DNA of 64,000 bases from Pseudanabaena mucicola str. Chao 1806 (GTDB taxonomy: Bacteria; Cyanobacteriota; Cyanobacteriia; Pseudanabaenales; Pseudanabaenaceae), in assembly GCF_030323025.1 (NCBI RefSeq), contig NZ_CP097329.1, forward strand, positions 1,581,001 to 1,645,000, written 5' to 3'. Made by a program: the position numbers and the translations under genes. The notes under the pieces were generated by a model, which saw nothing but the letters and a program-made list of their open reading frames with translations, was not told where the DNA came from and searched no databases. Of this stretch, positions 44,110 through 52,641 are shown in pieces (the first letter of the stretch is position 1; every line of letters begins with the position of its first letter).

Positions 44110-44538
44110 ATGGATACCATCGACTTAGAAAAGCTTTTACAAAGGGGCTACTACGTCACTCTGGGTGCAACATCATCGTTGATTGAGGTAATCCAAGACC
44201 CCATCAAACGCGAAGAAAACTTGAGATTGTTGGGGCGTAATTTTGATGAATTAACCCAAGCACTTGCAGAAAAAGGTGTGGCAACAGAGGCAGAAGCACG
44301 CAGCTATGTGGATAGCTTTATCGCTCAGCAAGTTAGCGGCAAGTCCGTCACTAATTCAGAATCAACAGGTTTAACCACAGTGACTACTACTGCGAAAACC
44401 GTTGATGATAATGTGACTGATCAGTACACTGAAAAGTCTGATCAAAAGGTAAAAGCGAGTATGCGTGATGAGATTGCAGAACTTACACAGCAGCTAGCAA
44501 GTTTACGTTCTGAATTAGAACAGTTACGCTCAAATTAA
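44110..44538 (+). CDS. Phasin-like coiled-coil protein
   Basis: A 142-residue protein with an AGGAG site eight bases before the ATG. Residues 1-75 are amphipathic helix (GYYVTLGATSSLIEVIQDPI), followed by a Thr/Ser/Val-rich linker and a C-terminal leucine-heptad coiled coil (EIAELTQQLASLRSELEQL). This pattern matches cyanobacterial phasin-like proteins, which coat polyhydroxyalkanoate granules or act as small scaffolds. No PHA genes are nearby, so the role is uncertain. Confidence 0.55.
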   Translation: MDTIDLEKLLQRGYYVTLGATSSLIEVIQDPIKREENLRLLGRNFDELTQALAEKGVATEAEARSYVDSFIAQQVSGKSVTNSESTGLTTVTTTAKTVDDNVTDQYTEKSDQKVKASMRDEIAELTQQLASLRSELEQLRSN

Positions 44539-44564
44539 CATCCAAAGGCGCAAAAAGTCTTTGG

Positions 44565-44703
44565 GGCTAGTACAGCAATTTGAGCTTACTTAAATTTTTA
44601 AAAATTTAAGTAAGCTCAAAGCACAAAATTAAAAGCCTCGCTCAGCAAGGCTTTTAATTTTTGTGCTTACTTAAATTTGCCAACGTAACCCGAACTGACG
44701 TTA
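44565..44703 (-). repeat. Family 3 element, copy with two palindromes
   Basis: The minus-strand left end TAACGTCAGTTCGGGTTACG matches the other copies. Inside are a perfect 42-bp palindrome without a loop (44579-44620) and a second hairpin (AAGCACAAAATTAAAAGCC with one extra base opposite), whose apex CGCTCAGCAAGG echoes the CCTTGCTAAGCAAGG apex elsewhere. Confidence 0.75.
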
Positions 44704-44722
44704 TACATTACAGTGCAAGGCA

Positions 44723-44817
44723 TATAGCGTTTACCAGTCTGGTGAAGTACCCCCGCCCAAAAAGGGGAAACAAAACTATGGACATCTCTTATTTGAAAAA
44801 CGCTGAAAAACGCTATA
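44723..44817. repeat. TATAGCGTTT-family element, second copy
   Basis: The left flank TATAGCGTTTACCAGTCTGG and right flank GAAAAACGCTATAG correspond to those at 3982-4076. The interior is different (CCCCGCCCAAAAAGGGG). Confidence 0.6.
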
Positions 44818-44907
44818 GATGAATACATTAATTTACTTCTGTTAAAGTTTGGACTCCTAGACCTTTGTGACTTGGAATACAGAAATTGATTTCAATTCTA
44901 AAGTTTA

Positions 44908-44957
44908 ATCGTAGTGGTTTGCATACTGTATACAGTACCTAAACCACTGCGATTTTT
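44908..44957 (+). promoter_or_regulatory. Long double palindrome in the porin leader (operator or attenuator)
   Basis: The outer arms ATCGTAGTGGTTT (44908-44920) and AAACCACTGCGAT (44941-44953) differ at one position, and between them lies the perfect palindrome TACTGTATACAGTA (44924-44937). A T5 run follows. The structure ends 34 bp before the porin start and could be a repressor site or an intrinsic terminator acting as attenuator. Confidence 0.5.
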
Positions 44958-44990
44958 AGTCCATCGCTTATATTACTGGTTTGAGGAGTT

Positions 44991-46904
44991 ATGTCAAAGG
45001 CTTTCAATAGTTCGCTTTTATGTCTGGCGGTGTTTGTCGCGTTGTCTAGTTTGTCTGATGCATCCGCTAAAGCTGCACCTCAGAATTATAACATTTCACA
45101 AAAAGATTCTGCTACCAACTCATCAACAGCAAATTTAGCAAGTATTCCATCAACATTGGCTCCGAGTTCAATTAGTAATCTAATTGATCGACAAGAAGCA
45201 GCCGTCACGCTTGAGCAAAATATATCATCATCATCTTCCATCACAAATTTAGGAGTTGATAAACTGGTTGAGCCGACAGAAGTTTCCGCAGTTACTTCTG
45301 TTTCTCAATTATCTGATGTGCGACCCACTGACTGGGCTTTTACAGCTCTTCAATCTTTAGTGGAACGTTATGGATGTATTGCTGGTTATCCAGATAGTAC
45401 TTTCCGTGGTGGTAAAGCATTAGCCCGCTATGAATTTGCTGCTGGCTTAAATGCTTGTTTGGATAAAATCAATGAAATTATCTCCGCAGGTCTAGCTGAT
45501 AAGGTATCTAAAGAAGATTTGGCAACTGTTCAGAAATTGCAAGAAGAATATGCTGCCGAGCTTGCAACCTTACGTGGTCGCGTTGACTCCCTTGACAAGA
45601 AGGTTACCACAATTGAATCTCAACAGTTCTCACCTACTACAAAACTTAGTGGGCTTGCTTTCTTTAATATAACAGGTGCAACTGCTTCTGCTCCTGTCAG
45701 GGCGGAGCGTAATTCAACCACTCCCGATAACATCAATGCAGTTCCAATTCGTGGTGTTGGTGGCGTTCCAAGTACATCATTAAGCAGTAATCCGAATATA
45801 ACCTTTGGATATTATTTATTCCTGACTCTCACAACTTCTTTTACAGGCAAGGATTCTCTGGTAACTCAGTTAGTAACTGGTAATGGCAACTCCCCTGCGA
45901 ATAATTTCGCATCGGCTGGCTATACCAATTCTTGGGGAACTCCGTTTCTTGATCAGACTGGTGTACCAACAGGAGCAGGGCTTCCAGGTGCAAACAGTTT
46001 CAATATCCGTGAATTGTTTTACAGCTTTCCTGTAGCTAGCAATGTTAATTTGGCGATCGGTCCTCGTATTAACTTCTATCGATTCTTCGATCAAAATAGA
46101 TTCACCAGTTTCCTAACTGGTGCAACTAGCTTTAACTCTAATGGCAGCACTCTATCCAATGCTGTTGATCGCGGTTCAGGTGCGGTTATAGCTTGGACGA
46201 TTAGCCCTCAATTTAGATTGACTGCTGCTTATTTAGGAGAAAACACAGAATTTTTGAGTGGTGGAAACTTTAATACCTCAAGTAATCCCAGAGAAGGGCT
46301 TTTCGGAGGTACAAATACACTAACTGCTGAGTTAGTATACTCTCCAAGTCGGGATGCAAACATTAGGTTCTTATATACTCGCTCTAATATTAGGACTAAT
46401 GCTGCTACTGGATTGCTTGGTGGGGCAACTGCTGAGCCTTTGCCCTATGGTATTGCTGATGATGGTCAAGGTGGACCAATTGATAATGCAACCGCAGATA
46501 CAATTATCCTCAACTTTGATTGGTTGATTTCTAAGAACTTTGGCATATTTGGTCGCTACTCCTACGGTAGTACAAAGATTTCGCCACTTACTATTGGCAG
46601 ACCAGGCGGTAACATCAATGTTAATGCTTTCCAATTTGGACTGGGATTCCCCGATTTGTTTAAGGAAGGTGCGTTAGGTGTTCTTTCCTTTGTGGTTCCC
46701 TATAGCTACAGTAGTGGACGTAATTTCCTCGTATCTGGTGGTGGTGATGGCGCAACTCAGTACGATCTTGAGTTGTCTTATTATTATCCAGTCACAAAAA
46801 ATATTGCGATCGTCCCTGCGTTTTATGCAATTTTTAACCCCAATAGTTTCTCAACAAACCCAACAGTATTCGTTGGTAATCTCCGTACTCAGTTTAGCTT
46901 CTAA
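44991..46904 (+). CDS. SLH-domain iron-uptake porin
   Basis: A 637-residue outer-membrane protein with a GAGGAG ribosome site. After a signal peptide (LLCLAVFVALSSLSDASA-KA) and a Ser/Thr-rich linker comes an SLH domain (VSQLSDVRPTDWAFTALQSL...AGYPDSTFRG...LARYEFAAGL, ~102-160), a short coiled coil (ELATLRGRVDSLDKKVTTIE), and a C-terminal beta-barrel of the OprB-like type (~205-637) ending in RTQFSF. These porins anchor to peptidoglycan-linked polymer and conduct inorganic iron and other small solutes. A paired terminator follows. Confidence 0.9.
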   Translation: MSKAFNSSLLCLAVFVALSSLSDASAKAAPQNYNISQKDSATNSSTANLASIPSTLAPSSISNLIDRQEAAVTLEQNISSSSSITNLGVDKLVEPTEVSAVTSVSQLSDVRPTDWAFTALQSLVERYGCIAGYPDSTFRGGKALARYEFAAGLNACLDKINEIISAGLADKVSKEDLATVQKLQEEYAAELATLRGRVDSLDKKVTTIESQQFSPTTKLSGLAFFNITGATASAPVRAERNSTTPDNINAVPIRGVGGVPSTSLSSNPNITFGYYLFLTLTTSFTGKDSLVTQLVTGNGNSPANNFASAGYTNSWGTPFLDQTGVPTGAGLPGANSFNIRELFYSFPVASNVNLAIGPRINFYRFFDQNRFTSFLTGATSFNSNGSTLSNAVDRGSGAVIAWTISPQFRLTAAYLGENTEFLSGGNFNTSSNPREGLFGGTNTLTAELVYSPSRDANIRFLYTRSNIRTNAATGLLGGATAEPLPYGIADDGQGGPIDNATADTIILNFDWLISKNFGIFGRYSYGSTKISPLTIGRPGGNINVNAFQFGLGFPDLFKEGALGVLSFVVPYSYSSGRNFLVSGGGDGATQYDLELSYYYPVTKNIAIVPAFYAIFNPNSFSTNPTVFVGNLRTQFSF

Positions 46905-46905
46905 T

Positions 46906-47039
46906 TAACGTTAGCTGCAGTTAAACTGACAAATTTCACAAGCTCGAAGACCAAAGGGTTACTGAGCAGCCCTTTGGTCTTCGAGCATTAAAAAAGAATC
47001 GTCATGGCAATTAATGGATTACCATGACGATTCTTTTTT
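46906..47039 (+). terminator. Tandem hairpins after the porin gene (family 3 end plus terminator)
   Basis: The first hairpin (46942-46958 with 46970-46986) has perfect 17-bp arms beginning GCTCGAAGACC and is preceded by a family 3-like TAACGTTAGCTGCAGTTAAA end. The second (46990-47007 with 47022-47039) has perfect 18-bp arms ending in T6, a typical terminator. Confidence 0.75.
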
Positions 47040-47241
47040 ATGCGATCTCATTTGATCATGTAGTTGTTTTGAATAACTTTTAGAGGGGGCTTCGATGTTA
47101 CTCAGCCCTTACTCAGCCCTTGGTGTTAGCTAGCTGATCGAAATTGAGTAATTTTGTTATCAAATGTTAACATATTTTTTGCGTCTTTTACTTTTTGTAG
47201 TTTATAATACAATTGCAAAGATTAAGTTGTGAGCTAAAAAA

Positions 47242-47397
47242 ATGAAAGGTATTCGTGAAAATCAAAGACAGCAACGGAATAGCGAGTATCGTGATCGCCA
47301 AAGATTTGAAGATGAACTGAAAGGTAATGAACCCCAAGAACACCTCCATCAAAACTATCGTCATTGGGCATGGTTACCCGCACCTAAGTCTAAATAA
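47242..47397 (+). CDS. Small basic/acidic protein of 51 residues
   Basis: The frame opens MKGIRENQRQQRNSEYRDRQ and ends HRHWAWLPAPKSK-like (NYRHWAWLPAPKSK). It is hydrophilic, without a signal peptide or membrane helix. Its own strong terminator (AAAAAAGGCTCGCT, an A, then the exact complement) overlaps the stop, supporting expression as a separate unit. No homologue is recognised. Confidence 0.55.
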   Translation: MKGIRENQRQQRNSEYRDRQRFEDELKGNEPQEHLHQNYRHWAWLPAPKSK

Positions 47398-47424
47398 AAA
47401 AGGCTCGCTAAGCGAGCCTTTTTT
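47396..47424 (+). terminator. Terminator of the 51-residue gene
   Basis: A perfect 14-bp stem around one A with A- and T-runs. The same GGCTCGCTAAGCGAGCC stem recurs at 54654-54686. Confidence 0.88.
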
Positions 47425-47446
47425 ATTATGGAATATATATTTAAAT

Positions 47447-48256
47447 TTATCTTGCCCAATAGATTACTTTCTTTTCAATGACTACGAATAATGTATATAG
47501 CATTACCCCTAAAATAGCCAGAGTAATTAGTGCTGCAAATGCTAATGGTACATTGAAGTCTGATGCTGCCTGTACAATTAAGTAACCTAAACCTGCATTA
47601 GATGCGATGGACTCGGCAATTACAGCACCGATAAATGAAAAAGAAACGGCGATCTTGAGAGAAGCAAATACATAGGGCAATGTATGCGGCCATCCAACTT
47701 TCTGGAAAATCTCAAAATCTGATGCGCCTAAAGCATATAGTACATCCTTCATTTCTGGCTCAATCGTTTCTAAACCTAAAGCCACATTAACCGCAATCGG
47801 AAAAAATGCTAGCAGAAAAGCGGTGATAATCGCAGGGATGGCATTTGCCCCAAACCAAACTGCTAACAATGGTACTAGAGCTGACTTAGGAATAGTATTG
47901 AATGCAACTAGAAGTGGATAAAAAGTAAGATAAATCAATCTGGAATAACCTATAAAAAAGCCTAACACCACACCGATAAAACTCGCAATCAAGAATCCTG
48001 CAAAGGTTGTCCAGATTGTTCTTAGGGAATTTTCCGTAAGTTGAGGTGCAAATTTGATATAGGCATCAAGAATTCTAGTAGGAGCTGGTAAGTTAAAGGG
48101 CTTAATTTGAAAAATCCATACTGCTGCTTCCCAAACTATAAACAAGACAACCGTAGCGATCGCTGGCAAAATGATAGTCGCAGATCTAGTATTTAAAAAA
48201 GCTTCAAAATCAAATTTTTTAGGCGATCGTCTTACATTATCTACTGTTCCTTGCAT
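47447..48256 (-). CDS. ABC transporter permease (SsuC/TauC/NrtB type)
   Basis: A 269-residue inner-membrane subunit with about six helices and the permease EAA motif (YALGASDFEIFQKVGWPHTLPYVFASLKI). The start at 48256 (MQGTVDNVRRSPKKF), with GAGG seven bases upstream, is preferred; extending upstream would translate part of a repeat. It is the third gene of the operon binding protein - ATPase - permease and works with them to import an anion or precursor molecule such as sulfonate, nitrate, taurine or a thiamine precursor. Confidence 0.88.
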   Translation of the reverse strand: MQGTVDNVRRSPKKFDFEAFLNTRSATIILPAIATVVLFIVWEAAVWIFQIKPFNLPAPTRILDAYIKFAPQLTENSLRTIWTTFAGFLIASFIGVVLGFFIGYSRLIYLTFYPLLVAFNTIPKSALVPLLAVWFGANAIPAIITAFLLAFFPIAVNVALGLETIEPEMKDVLYALGASDFEIFQKVGWPHTLPYVFASLKIAVSFSFIGAVIAESIASNAGLGYLIVQAASDFNVPLAFAALITLAILGVMLYTLFVVIEKKVIYWAR

Positions 48257-48303
48257 ATTCAATCCTCGTCTAATATAAACAATACGAATATTACTTACAA
48301 ATC

Positions 48304-48344
48304 GAGTGAATGTGGTTCGGGCAAAGCCCGAACCACATTCACTC
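48304..48344. repeat. Perfect hairpin, 19-bp arms and AAA loop, in a family 1-related element
   Basis: The left arm GAGTGAATGTGGTTCGGGC is exactly complementary to the right arm. The downstream sequence AAAACTTCGTAAATTCGTTA and ATAAGTACTA parallels the right half of the family 1 repeats (CTTAATAAATTCGTT, GTAAGTCCTA). The core TGTGGTTCGGGC pairs within itself where family 1 has TGTGGTGCGGGC. Confidence 0.65.
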
Positions 48345-48452
48345 AAAACTTCGTAAATTCGTTAGTATTACATAAGTACTAACCAATTTTCATCAATTCT
48401 TTTAGAACAGAATATACAAAGTAAAGGTAACCGATGTACATTCTATTCACGT

Positions 48453-49280
48453 TCAATTCTTATGAATATGACGACGTAGTTCTGCTGCTAGATGAGCAAA
48501 TTCATCGCTGAGACACATTTCCAGAGTTCTTGGACGAGGCAAATCAATCTCTAGCTCAAAGGCAATTTCACTCGGACGCGGACTCATAACATAGACTTTG
48601 TCTGATAAGAAGACGGACTCTCGCAAATCATGGGTAATCAATATACCAACACATTTTGCTTGCATCCACAAATCTTGTAGCATTACCCACATTTCTTCAC
48701 GAGTAAAGGCATCCAATGCTCCAAAAGGTTCATCTAGCAATAAGATCTCAGGCTGATGAATTAAAGAACGACAGAGCGAAGCTCTCTGGCGCATTCCTCC
48801 AGACAATTGCCAAGGAAATTGTTGCTGAAAATCCTTTAAGCCTACAGCTTGTAGTAGCTTCTGAGCCATGCCCACATAATGAGCATGATTAACTTTAAAA
48901 TCACGCTTATAGGGGTGAACAACTTCTAATGGCAACAATACATTGTCAATAGTGCGTCGCCAAGGCAGAAGAACAGGATTTTGGAAGGCAATACCTACAT
49001 TTTTGAGAGGCTTAATCACAGGTTGACCGTGACAACGTAACTCTCCAATTTTAGTAGGACTCAAACCTGAAACCATTCGTAAAATCGAAGTCTTACCACA
49101 TCCGCTAGGACCAACGAATGAAACAAACTCACCTAGATTAATACTGAGAGAAATTTCTTGAATAATTCGACGAATCGAATCTCCAAATGGATATTCTAGA
49201 CCAATCTTATCAAACTCTAGCAAGGGCATAGAATGAGAAATGCTTTCGGTAGAACTAGATGATGTTATGGGATGTACCAT
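48453..49280 (-). CDS. ABC transporter ATPase (SsuB/TauB/NrtD type)
   Basis: A 275-residue ATPase with Walker A GPSGCGKTS, signature LSGGMRQRASLCRSL, Walker [14 protein letters not shown] and H loop ITHDLRESVFLSDKVYVMS. EMWVMLQDLWMQAKC is typical of the sulfonate/nitrate/taurine class. It lies 24 bp downstream of the binding protein gene and couples ATP hydrolysis to transport through the permease at 47447. Confidence 0.92.
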   Translation of the reverse strand: MVHPITSSSSTESISHSMPLLEFDKIGLEYPFGDSIRRIIQEISLSINLGEFVSFVGPSGCGKTSILRMVSGLSPTKIGELRCHGQPVIKPLKNVGIAFQNPVLLPWRRTIDNVLLPLEVVHPYKRDFKVNHAHYVGMAQKLLQAVGLKDFQQQFPWQLSGGMRQRASLCRSLIHQPEILLLDEPFGALDAFTREEMWVMLQDLWMQAKCVGILITHDLRESVFLSDKVYVMSPRPSEIAFELEIDLPRPRTLEMCLSDEFAHLAAELRRHIHKN

Positions 49281-49304
49281 TTTGTCGTTGGGTGAGCAGA
49301 GAAA

Positions 49305-50453
49305 TTAGAGCAATGGTTTGCGATCGCTAGCAGGAGGAACCAATCTTTTGTCTTTAGGAGGCAAAAATTTATCAGTAAAAATATCAGCAACTGTTACAGG
49401 CTTCAACTTAAATCCTTCAACAGTCTGGTTAACACTCTTTTCTAAGCGCTTCATTTCAGCACCACCAAAACCAGCAGCTTCTACTTCTGGGGTAACATAC
49501 ATCCTTTCGATTGCTAGTTTCAAACGAAGCTTTTCAGCTTCACGATCCATCAATTTACTCTGATCCTTAGCGATAACCAAATCCAAGGCGGCACTAGGAT
49601 CTTTAATAACATCCTGCATTCCACGGAAGTATCCTCTTAGAAAGGCTTTAATTGCCTCAGGGTTTTTGTCAGCAAATTCTTTCTTCGCTAAAATACCATT
49701 GCCATAGAAATCCAAACCAAATTCATCATAGAAGAAGATTTGAATATCATCCATCGTTTTTCCACCCTTAATTAAGGAAGGAACAACAGAGGTATAAAAA
49801 CCACTCACTGCATCCACTTTACCTTGGAGTAAAAAAGTCTCACGCAGTTTTGGCTCCATTGTTTCCCAAGTTACCGAATCAGGAGCAATTTTCACTTCTT
49901 TGGCAAAAAGAGGAAAGAGTTTGCGAGGACCATCTCCAGCAGGAGCACCTAGTTTTTTACCTACTAACTCCTCAGGAGTTTTAATACCATTTGCTTTAAA
50001 AGTTACAATTGAGAAAGGAGCCTTGTTTTGATAGAAGGCAACGGCGACAATTTTATCATTCGGATTTTTGTCGTTAAAATCCATCGCGTTATAGATATCG
50101 CTAAACCCTAAATCATACTTTCCAGTACCGAGTTTGCTAATTGTGTCAGCATTTCCAAAACCGCGCTCATAGCTGACATCTAGACCTTCTTCAGCAAAGT
50201 ATCCTTTTTCGATCGCTACAATTAGAGGCGCATCAAGACTTTGTGTCAGAAAAGGCAATTGTACTCGAATAGCTTGCTTAGCTTTTTTGTCAGGAGTAGT
50301 AGCTACTTGAGTAGCAGTTGGAGCTGGAGTTTTGTCTCCAGAAACTGTAGTGCTTGTATTACTAGGAGGAGCAGAATTACACGCTACAAGAATCGCAGTT
50401 GAAGCAGCAATAAGTAAGACATTACTTAATTTCTTCTGAAAAATATGACGCAT
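49305..50453 (-). CDS. NMT1/SsuA-type ABC solute-binding lipoprotein
   Basis: A 382-residue binding protein starting at MRHIFQKKLSNVLLIAAST; a 16-residue upstream extension is unlikely. The lipobox ILVAC is followed by a Ser/Thr/Pro linker. The mature part has QSLDAPLIVAIEKGYFAEEGLDVSYERGFG, the NMT1/THI5-like pattern, and FYDEFGLDFYGNGILA. This class binds sulfonates, taurine, nitrate or the thiamine precursor HMP; the substrate cannot be told. It is first in the operon, and two similar palindromic sites lie upstream. Confidence 0.88.
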   Translation of the reverse strand: MRHIFQKKLSNVLLIAASTAILVACNSAPPSNTSTTVSGDKTPAPTATQVATTPDKKAKQAIRVQLPFLTQSLDAPLIVAIEKGYFAEEGLDVSYERGFGNADTISKLGTGKYDLGFSDIYNAMDFNDKNPNDKIVAVAFYQNKAPFSIVTFKANGIKTPEELVGKKLGAPAGDGPRKLFPLFAKEVKIAPDSVTWETMEPKLRETFLLQGKVDAVSGFYTSVVPSLIKGGKTMDDIQIFFYDEFGLDFYGNGILAKKEFADKNPEAIKAFLRGYFRGMQDVIKDPSAALDLVIAKDQSKLMDREAEKLRLKLAIERMYVTPEVEAAGFGGAEMKRLEKSVNQTVEGFKLKPVTVADIFTDKFLPPKDKRLVPPASDRKPLL

Positions 50454-50482
50454 TATTTCTCTGTAAGAATAATTGAAGGTTG

Positions 50483-50498
50483 TGTATACTGAATACAA
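50483..50498 (-). promoter_or_regulatory. TGTATAC-type palindromic site 1
   Basis: TGTATACTGAATACAA is an imperfect palindrome 30 bp upstream of the binding protein start and is repeated at 50536-50552 in the same orientation with one added base. It resembles GntR/FadR-like operators, but this is inference. Confidence 0.4.
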
Positions 50499-50535
50499 CA
50501 ACCTAGTTATTTAAAGTTAGGGAAAAAGAAAATTC

Positions 50536-50552
50536 TGTATACTTGAATACAA
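50536..50552 (-). promoter_or_regulatory. TGTATAC-type palindromic site 2
   Basis: TGTATACTTGAATACAA repeats site 1; the starts are 53 bp apart, about five helical turns, as for cooperative binding. Confidence 0.4.
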
Positions 50553-50637
50553 TAAAATTTAGGATTCTCAAGTGAAAGTCTAATTGGTAAGTTGTCTCGC
50601 TGAATCAGAAATCCTTATCGCTTCAACTCGGGGAGTT

Positions 50638-51501
50638 TCAAATATAAGAAGCTACAGGTTCTAGCAATAATTCCAATAAGACATCATGTAAAAGGTGAGT
50701 CTGCTCCAGCATCGCCATATGACCGCAATTAGGAAGTTCCACAACATTCTCTCCATAAGCGTTAAAAGAATGATGAAAACTCGCAAGATGTCGCACATAT
50801 TTTGGTTCCATAATAGAATCATCTGCGCCTGCTACAAAATAGACAGGTTGCTTTAATCGAGAAACAATTTGAGGCAATTTATGAACTTCTTCTTCACTTG
50901 TGGAGTCAAGTAATGTGCCTCTTGCCGCCGCATATTTCGCCGATACAAAATCGATCGCTCTTTGTTTTCCCCAACAGATATCTAAGGAATTTTGCACACT
51001 ATCCCTCGCAAATTGAGCATGAACTAAGGGGAGATTCTGTAACCATTGGGGTCGGAGTTTAAGGATGATTTTGCCTGCGGTACGAAACTTCTCAAATTCT
51101 TCTTTAATATAAATGCCTCCACCTGCATTGAGGCAGACGACACCAAGAATCCGATCGCTAAGTAGATTGGCTGCCCAAAGTGCGATCGCACCACCGAGGG
51201 AATGTCCCACTAGCCAAACTTGATTAATCTCTAAATGATCGAGTAATGCTTCTAAGTCTTTGGCATAGCTTACGAGTGAATAGTCATCGCGATCGCCAAT
51301 TTCCGACTTACCAAACCCGCGCAAATCGTAAGACAGACATTGAAAATTTGACTGTAACTGATTAATCAAGGGCTGCCAATAGTTTTGACTCAGCATCCAA
51401 CCATGCAAAAAAACGATGGGAAAAGATACTTTTGCTCCTGATTGTGGAGAGGTAGTAAGACTATAGTTGTGTTTTGCTCCTTGAATGATGACACTAGACA
51501 T
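50638..51501 (-). CDS. Alpha/beta hydrolase
   Basis: A 287-residue alpha/beta-hydrolase with HGWMLSQNYWQPL (oxyanion hole), DLRGFGKSEIGDRDDYSL, the nucleophile elbow WLVGHSLGGAIALWA (Ser ~101), a late AGADDSIMEP (acid) and LPNCGHMAMLEQ (His). The reaction is unknown. It is on the same strand as the NMT1-type operon but separated from it by the two palindromic sites, so it is probably transcribed alone. Confidence 0.87.
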   Translation of the reverse strand: MSSVIIQGAKHNYSLTTSPQSGAKVSFPIVFLHGWMLSQNYWQPLINQLQSNFQCLSYDLRGFGKSEIGDRDDYSLVSYAKDLEALLDHLEINQVWLVGHSLGGAIALWAANLLSDRILGVVCLNAGGGIYIKEEFEKFRTAGKIILKLRPQWLQNLPLVHAQFARDSVQNSLDICWGKQRAIDFVSAKYAAARGTLLDSTSEEEVHKLPQIVSRLKQPVYFVAGADDSIMEPKYVRHLASFHHSFNAYGENVVELPNCGHMAMLEQTHLLHDVLLELLLEPVASYI

Positions 51502-51764
51502 ATAGATAAAAGCCTATAGTTAGAAACAAAATGCGATCACTAAGGTTATCATAACGTAAGACCGTAAATGGATGCACTTAACTAAAAAGACTTTATCAGA
51601 TTTACCAGTCTAGTCTTTTGCTCTCGGCTTGTACAACTAGGTCGTCCTAAACAGCTAAAGCTTTAGCAATCCTAAATGGTTTGTGGAAGCGCACCCTGAA
51701 GATGTGCGCTTCCACAAACCCCAAAATCTACACAAAATCTACAAATGATTTAGGATTGCCATAT
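51502..51764. repeat. Palindromic element between the hydrolase and TauE/SafE genes
   Basis: A hairpin with perfect 17-bp arms (GGTTTGTGGAAGCGCAC) occurs within 51680-51720. The flanks GCAATCCTAAAT and ATTTAGGATTGC (51667-51679 and 51745-51757 approximately) are complementary, giving an element of about 95 bp. Confidence 0.7.
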
Positions 51765-52541
51765 TTAAACAGTCCAGCTTTTAATAAAAAAGTAGATGGT
51801 TAAAACTGTACCAACACCAATTACAAAATATCTGACTAAAATTGGTGCGATTTTTTGAGCATAGTAAGCACTTATATATCCGCCGATTGATGCACCGATC
51901 GCAGCAATAAATCCTTGTTGCCAGAGAATCACTCCTGAAATTACAAAGGGGATCACTGTGATAGCGTTAATACAACTAGTCAGCATCACCTTATAAGCAT
52001 TCATGCGATTAATATTGGTCATCCCCATCAAGGCAAAGGAGGCAAGAAATAAAATTCCCATGCCACCGCCAAAAAAACCGCCATATATCGCGACGATTAA
52101 CTGCAAAAGGGTAACTGAGACCGATCTTAATAATTTGAGATTTGCAAATTGGGACTGTTTGCTCTCAACCCATTTTGTTAGATTTTTGCTAAAGGCAAAG
52201 GCAAGAGTAGCAATTAGTAACAAGTAAGGCAAAATCCGCAAAAAAACAGTCGGTGGAGTTCTTAAGAGCAAGATTGCACCTACTAATCCCCCGATCGCAC
52301 CCAAAATACATACTTGAATCAGTGATCGCTTATCTTGAGAAAATTCATGGCGATAGGCTCCTGCACTGGCTAATGTCCCTGGTAAAAGGGCGATCGAGTT
52401 GGTTGCATTTGCAGGAATGGGAGGGAGTCCTGCAAACATTAATGTAGGAAATAAAATGAAACTTCCTCCCCCAGCAATTCCATTTAACCCACCAGCTAGC
52501 AGAGCTGCCACAAAAATTAGTAAGTACTGCTCAATCATCAT
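51765..52541 (-). CDS. TauE/SafE family anion exporter-like membrane protein
   Basis: A protein of about 258 residues with seven to eight membrane helices and the family motif ALLAGGLNGIAGGGSFILFP near the N-terminus, plus YGGFFGGGMGILFLASFALMG, the repeated half-domain motif. TauE/SafE proteins export sulfite, sulfoacetate or related organic anions. The start near 52541 (MMIEQYLL) is chosen because the upstream 22 codons are hydrophilic and variable; it could also begin at 52607. Proximity to the NMT1-type operon would fit sulfonate metabolism but does not prove it. Confidence 0.85.
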   Translation of the reverse strand: MMIEQYLLIFVAALLAGGLNGIAGGGSFILFPTLMFAGLPPIPANATNSIALLPGTLASAGAYRHEFSQDKRSLIQVCILGAIGGLVGAILLLRTPPTVFLRILPYLLLIATLAFAFSKNLTKWVESKQSQFANLKLLRSVSVTLLQLIVAIYGGFFGGGMGILFLASFALMGMTNINRMNAYKVMLTSCINAITVIPFVISGVILWQQGFIAAIGASIGGYISAYYAQKIAPILVRYFVIGVGTVLTIYFFIKSWTV

Positions 52542-52641
52542 TAGTAAAGCTCTGGTTTTGTTAGGTCTTCTCATTATGAAACCAATTTTGATATTTCCTG
52601 TGTCCAAGGAACGGGAAATATCAAAAACAGTTTTTTATATT

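Noticed and set aside
48257-48346. N-terminal extension of the permease
   Set aside because: These 30 codons are translated repeat sequence; the ATG at 48256 has a ribosome site.
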